64,000 nt of DNA, taken from assembly GCA_002840835.1 (NCBI GenBank), contig PHCQ01000014.1:62001-126000 (forward strand), in the 5' to 3' direction. A program made the translations under genes and the position numbers. Below are positions 61,754 to 64,000 of the stretch, one piece after another. Source of the stretch: Betaproteobacteria bacterium HGW-Betaproteobacteria-16 (GTDB lineage Bacteria; Pseudomonadota; Gammaproteobacteria; Burkholderiales; Burkholderiaceae_C). How positions within the stretch are numbered: position 1 is the stretch's first letter; every line of letters begins with the position of its first letter. Under the pieces are notes generated by a model. It did no database searches. It saw only the letters and a list, made by a program, of their open reading frames with translations, and was not told the origin of the DNA.

Positions 61754-62530
61754 ATGCAACTCGCCACATGGAACATCAACTCCCTCAATGTGCGCCTGCC
61801 CCAAGTTCTGGACTGGCTGGCGACCAACCCTGTCGATGCGCTGGGTCTGCAGGAACTCAAGCTGGTGGACGAAAAGTTCCCTTTTGCCGCGCTGCGGGAA
61901 GTGGGTTATCACGCAGAGTGCTTTGGTCAGAAAACCTACAACGGCGTGGCAATCCTGAGCCGCTCGCCGCTGCGCGACGTGGTGCGCAACATCCCCGGGC
62001 ACGGCGACGAACAGTCACGCGTGATTGCGGCCACGCTGGACACCTCCGACGGTCCACTGCGTCTGGTGAACTGCTACTTCGTCAATGGACAGGAGCCCGG
62101 CAGCGAAAAGTTCACCTACAAGCTGGGTTGGCTGGATGCCCTGCACCGGTGGATCGGTGAAGAGCTGCAAGCCCATCCCCGGCTTGTGCTGATGGGTGAT
62201 TTCAACGTGGCTCCGGAAGACCGCGACTCCTTCGATCCGGTGGGATTGAAGGACACCATCCATCACACGGTGGAAGAGCGGGCCAGTTTTCAGGCCTTGC
62301 TCAAGCTGGGCCTCACCGACGCCTACCGCTTGTTCGAACAACCCGACAAGAGCTATTCGTGGTGGGACTACCGCATGCTGGGCTTCCAGAAAAACCGCGG
62401 CCTGCGCATCGACCACATCCTCGTGAGCGATGCGCTGCGCGACAAGGTGAGCGCCTGCACCATCGACCGCGCACCCCGTAAGAACCCACAACCCAGCGAT
62501 CATGCGCCAGTCGTAGTGACACTGGCCTGA
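61754..62530 (+). CDS. xthA: Exodeoxyribonuclease III / AP endonuclease
   Basis: A base-excision repair nuclease (Mg2+-dependent EEP fold) of 258 residues. The metal and catalytic residues are Asn7 (TWNINSLNVRLP), Glu34 (LQELKL), the Asp/Asn of VLMGDFNVAPEDRD, and the final Asp-His pair of QPSDHAPVVVTLA. WWDYRMLGFQKNRGLRIDHI is the conserved specificity segment. The ATG at 61754 follows the folA stop by 4 bp. Confidence 0.96.
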   Translation: MQLATWNINSLNVRLPQVLDWLATNPVDALGLQELKLVDEKFPFAALREVGYHAECFGQKTYNGVAILSRSPLRDVVRNIPGHGDEQSRVIAATLDTSDGPLRLVNCYFVNGQEPGSEKFTYKLGWLDALHRWIGEELQAHPRLVLMGDFNVAPEDRDSFDPVGLKDTIHHTVEERASFQALLKLGLTDAYRLFEQPDKSYSWWDYRMLGFQKNRGLRIDHILVSDALRDKVSACTIDRAPRKNPQPSDHAPVVVTLA

Positions 62531-62550
62531 AAGGCTATCGTCCAGACACA

Positions 62551-62620
62551 TCGCGGAACTGGCTTTGCCAGGCCGCAGCTGTTGCCCCCTCCCAAGGGGG
62601 TGACGAGCAGCGGCGCGGGG
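62551..62620. repeat. Dispersed GC-rich repeat, copy C
   Basis: This copy contains GGAACTGGCTTTGCCAGG (hairpin CTGGC/GCCAG), then GCCCCCTCCCAAGGGGG, and GTGACGAGCAGCGGCG followed by CGGGGGG. It has the same block order as copies A and B and runs into the tandem block. Confidence 0.6.
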
Positions 62621-62872
62621 GGTTCCAGGACCGCAGCGCAGGGCCGCCCCAAGCAAGGTCAGCCCCCCTGGGGGGCAGCGACCCGCGCAGCGGCGGAGCG
62701 TGGGGGCTCCAGGACCGCAGCGCAGGGCCGCCCCAAGCAAGGTCAGCCCCCCTGGGGGGCAGCGACCCGCGCAGCGGCGGAGCGTAGGGGCTCCAGGACC
62801 GCAGCGCAGGGCCGCCCCAAGCAAGGTCAGCCCCCCTGGGGGGCAGCGACCCGCGCAGCGGCGGAGCGTGGG
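62621..62872. repeat. Three tandem copies of an 84-bp GC-rich repeat
   Basis: Units start at 62621, 62705 and 62789 and are almost identical (GGCTCCAGGACCGCAGCGCA; CCCCCCTGGGGGG; GCGCAGCGGCGGAGCG). A fourth unit begins with GGCTCC at 62873 and breaks off 8 bp before the ntrC stop. Because 84 is a multiple of three, the block is open in several frames on both strands; none of these is a gene. The 349-bp gap between xth and ntrC consists almost only of this block and copy C. Confidence 0.93.
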
Positions 62873-62879
62873 GGCTCCA

Positions 62880-64000
62880 CTACTCCAAATGGAGTTCCTG
62901 GATCTTGCGCGTGATCGTATTGCGGCCAATGCCCAGCTTCTGAGCAGCCTCGATGCGCCGACCGCGCGTATTGAGCAACGCGGTCTGGATCAATCTCGTT
63001 TCAAATCGCCGCGTGAGCACGTCCCACACGTCGGTGCGGCCATCCTCCAGCAAAGTCAGGGCCTCCGCCTGCAATCCGGCTTCCCAGGAATTCGGTTGAT
63101 CAGCCACAGGAGGGACAGCCAGTTCGGCGCCGCCCATGGGCAAGTCGTCTTCCGGCGCCTCGCGCAATCCTTTCTCGGTCGCCGTCCATTCGCTCAACTC
63201 GGGCGCCTCGGTCGTGCGCGGCACGGCTTCCACGGGCGCTCTCGCCGCGGCCACACCGTCAGCCCCGGCCGCCATCAACACTTCGGGTGGCAGGTCCTTG
63301 AGCTCAATCATTTGCGCTGGCGCCATCACGGTCAACCAGTGACACACATTTTCGAGCTGACGCACGTTGCCTGGAAAGTCGAATGTACCCAGCAGCTTGA
63401 GCGCCGCTTCCGAGATGCGCTTGGGCTCGACGCCCAGCTGCTTTGCACTTTGCTGGAGGAAGAACCGCGTCAGCATGGGCACATCTTCCCGCCGCTCACG
63501 AAGTGCCGGCAAACGCAGCCGGATCACATTGAGCCTGTGAAACAGATCCTCCCGGAACACGCCTTCTTTGACTCGCTGCTCCAGGTTCTGATGGGTGGCG
63601 GCAATCACACGCACATTGGCCCGCACAGCGCTGTGGCCACCCACGCGGTAGAAGTGCCCATCAGACAAGACGCGCAGAAGACGCGTTTGCAGGTCGAACG
63701 GCATGTCGCCAATTTCGTCAAGGAACAGCGTACCGCCGTCGGCCTGTTCGAAGCGGCCTCGGCGCATGGTTTGCGCACCGGTGAAGGCGCCGCGTTCATG
63801 ACCGAACAGTTCAGACTCCAGCAGATCCTTCGGGATGGCCGCGGTGTTGATGGCAACAAAAGGGCCGCCAGCGCGAGGTGAATGCTTGTGAAGCGCACGC
63901 GCCACCAGTTCCTTACCGGAGCCTGATTCGCCGGTGATCAGCACCGTCACCTGGCTCTGGCTCAGACGGCCAATGGCCCGGAACACATCCTGCATGGCCG
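62880..64000 (-). CDS. ntrC: NtrC, nitrogen regulation response regulator (N-terminus cut by window edge)
   Basis: A sigma-54-dependent activator of nitrogen assimilation genes, phosphorylated by NtrB. The visible 373 residues hold the AAA+ domain: Walker [16 protein letters not shown], the sigma-54 contact loop ERGAFTGAQ, Walker [13 protein letters not shown], the R-finger region [20 protein letters not shown] and [15 protein letters not shown] linker follows, then the Fis-type helix-turn-helix [20 protein letters not shown] and RKIQELHLE, which is characteristic of NtrC. The receiver domain lies beyond base 64000. The stop codon abuts the tandem repeat block. Confidence 0.92.
   Translation of the reverse strand, partial: AMQDVFRAIGRLSQSQVTVLITGESGSGKELVARALHKHSPRAGGPFVAINTAAIPKDLLESELFGHERGAFTGAQTMRRGRFEQADGGTLFLDEIGDMPFDLQTRLLRVLSDGHFYRVGGHSAVRANVRVIAATHQNLEQRVKEGVFREDLFHRLNVIRLRLPALRERREDVPMLTRFFLQQSAKQLGVEPKRISEAALKLLGTFDFPGNVRQLENVCHWLTVMAPAQMIELKDLPPEVLMAAGADGVAAARAPVEAVPRTTEAPELSEWTATEKGLREAPEDDLPMGGAELAVPPVADQPNSWEAGLQAEALTLLEDGRTDVWDVLTRRFETRLIQTALLNTRGRRIEAAQKLGIGRNTITRKIQELHLE

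Noticed and set aside
62621-62872. CRISPR-like array
   Set aside because: The units are contiguous 84-bp tandem copies without variable spacers, and no cas genes are near.
62015-62929. Repeat-containing protein frames on both strands through the 84-bp repeats
   Set aside because: The period (84 bp) is a multiple of three, so the repeats stay open by arithmetic. The frames are Pro/Gly/Ala/Arg-rich and run into xth or ntrC antisense.

Overview
The window is a high-GC, gene-dense chromosomal segment from a betaproteobacterium. It is most likely Burkholderiales, family Comamonadaceae (Hydrogenophaga/Acidovorax-like). The grounds are an EarP/EF-P-Arg32 pair, a phasin gene with PhaR-type boxes, several TRAP transporters, a mannitol-type polyol ABC operon, thyA/folA/xth, and GC-rich intergenic hairpin repeats. 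No rRNA, tRNA, CRISPR array, prophage or intact insertion sequence was seen. The family assignment is inference from protein content.

Layout. 1-7.5 kb: the uvrC 5' part (cut by the left edge), earP, a lipoprotein trypsin-like protease with VCBS/FG-GAP repeats, efp, an AEC permease and a LOG-family hydrolase. 7.5-14.2 kb: an AcrAB/MexAB-like tripartite RND pump with a divergent TetR regulator and an AcrR-type palindrome between them. 14.1-20.2 kb: a complete Mrp (Sha/Pha) cation/proton antiporter operon, mrpA(B)CDEFG, with MrpA and MrpB fused. 20.2-26.8 kb: an MFS permease, a 234-bp miniature inverted-repeat element, rmuC, a 2-hydroxyacid dehydrogenase, an FKBP isomerase, and a coupled HDAC-family/thioesterase/nitroreductase operon. 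27-31.2 kb: phasin, an orphan iron(III)-type binding protein, PPK2 polyphosphate kinase and an HSD10-like SDR. 31.2-35.9 kb: gluconokinase with a DctQMP TRAP transporter and a divergent LacI-type GntR. 36-43.5 kb: a polyol ABC transporter, two polyol dehydrogenases and an AraC regulator. 43.5-49 kb: two divergent class A penicillin-binding proteins, one of them atypical. 49-54 kb: nitronate monooxygenase, a long acyl-CoA dehydrogenase and etfBA. 54-57 kb: a second TRAP system. 57-64 kb: an MscS channel, an enoyl-CoA hydratase, thyA-DMT-folA-xth, a repeat block, and the C-terminal part of ntrC (cut by the right edge).

How the parts fit. The organism appears to be a heterotroph that takes up organic acids and sugar alcohols (two TRAP systems, one ABC system), stores carbon as polyhydroxyalkanoate (phasin), and catabolises acyl-CoAs through dehydrogenases that feed electrons to ETF. 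EarP rhamnosylates EF-P at Arg32, which is present here. The regulatory DNA is unusually legible: an AcrR-like operator, paired PhaR-like boxes around a strong promoter, TAGCGCTA palindromes at gntK/gntR, and a shared TTGACGT/ACGTCAA palindrome upstream of both the HSD10-like SDR and etfBA.

The most novel item is the 234-bp element at 21443-21676. It has 17-bp perfect terminal inverted repeats and a 5-bp target duplication, and it sits exactly between the stop codon of rmuC and the start of the MFS gene.
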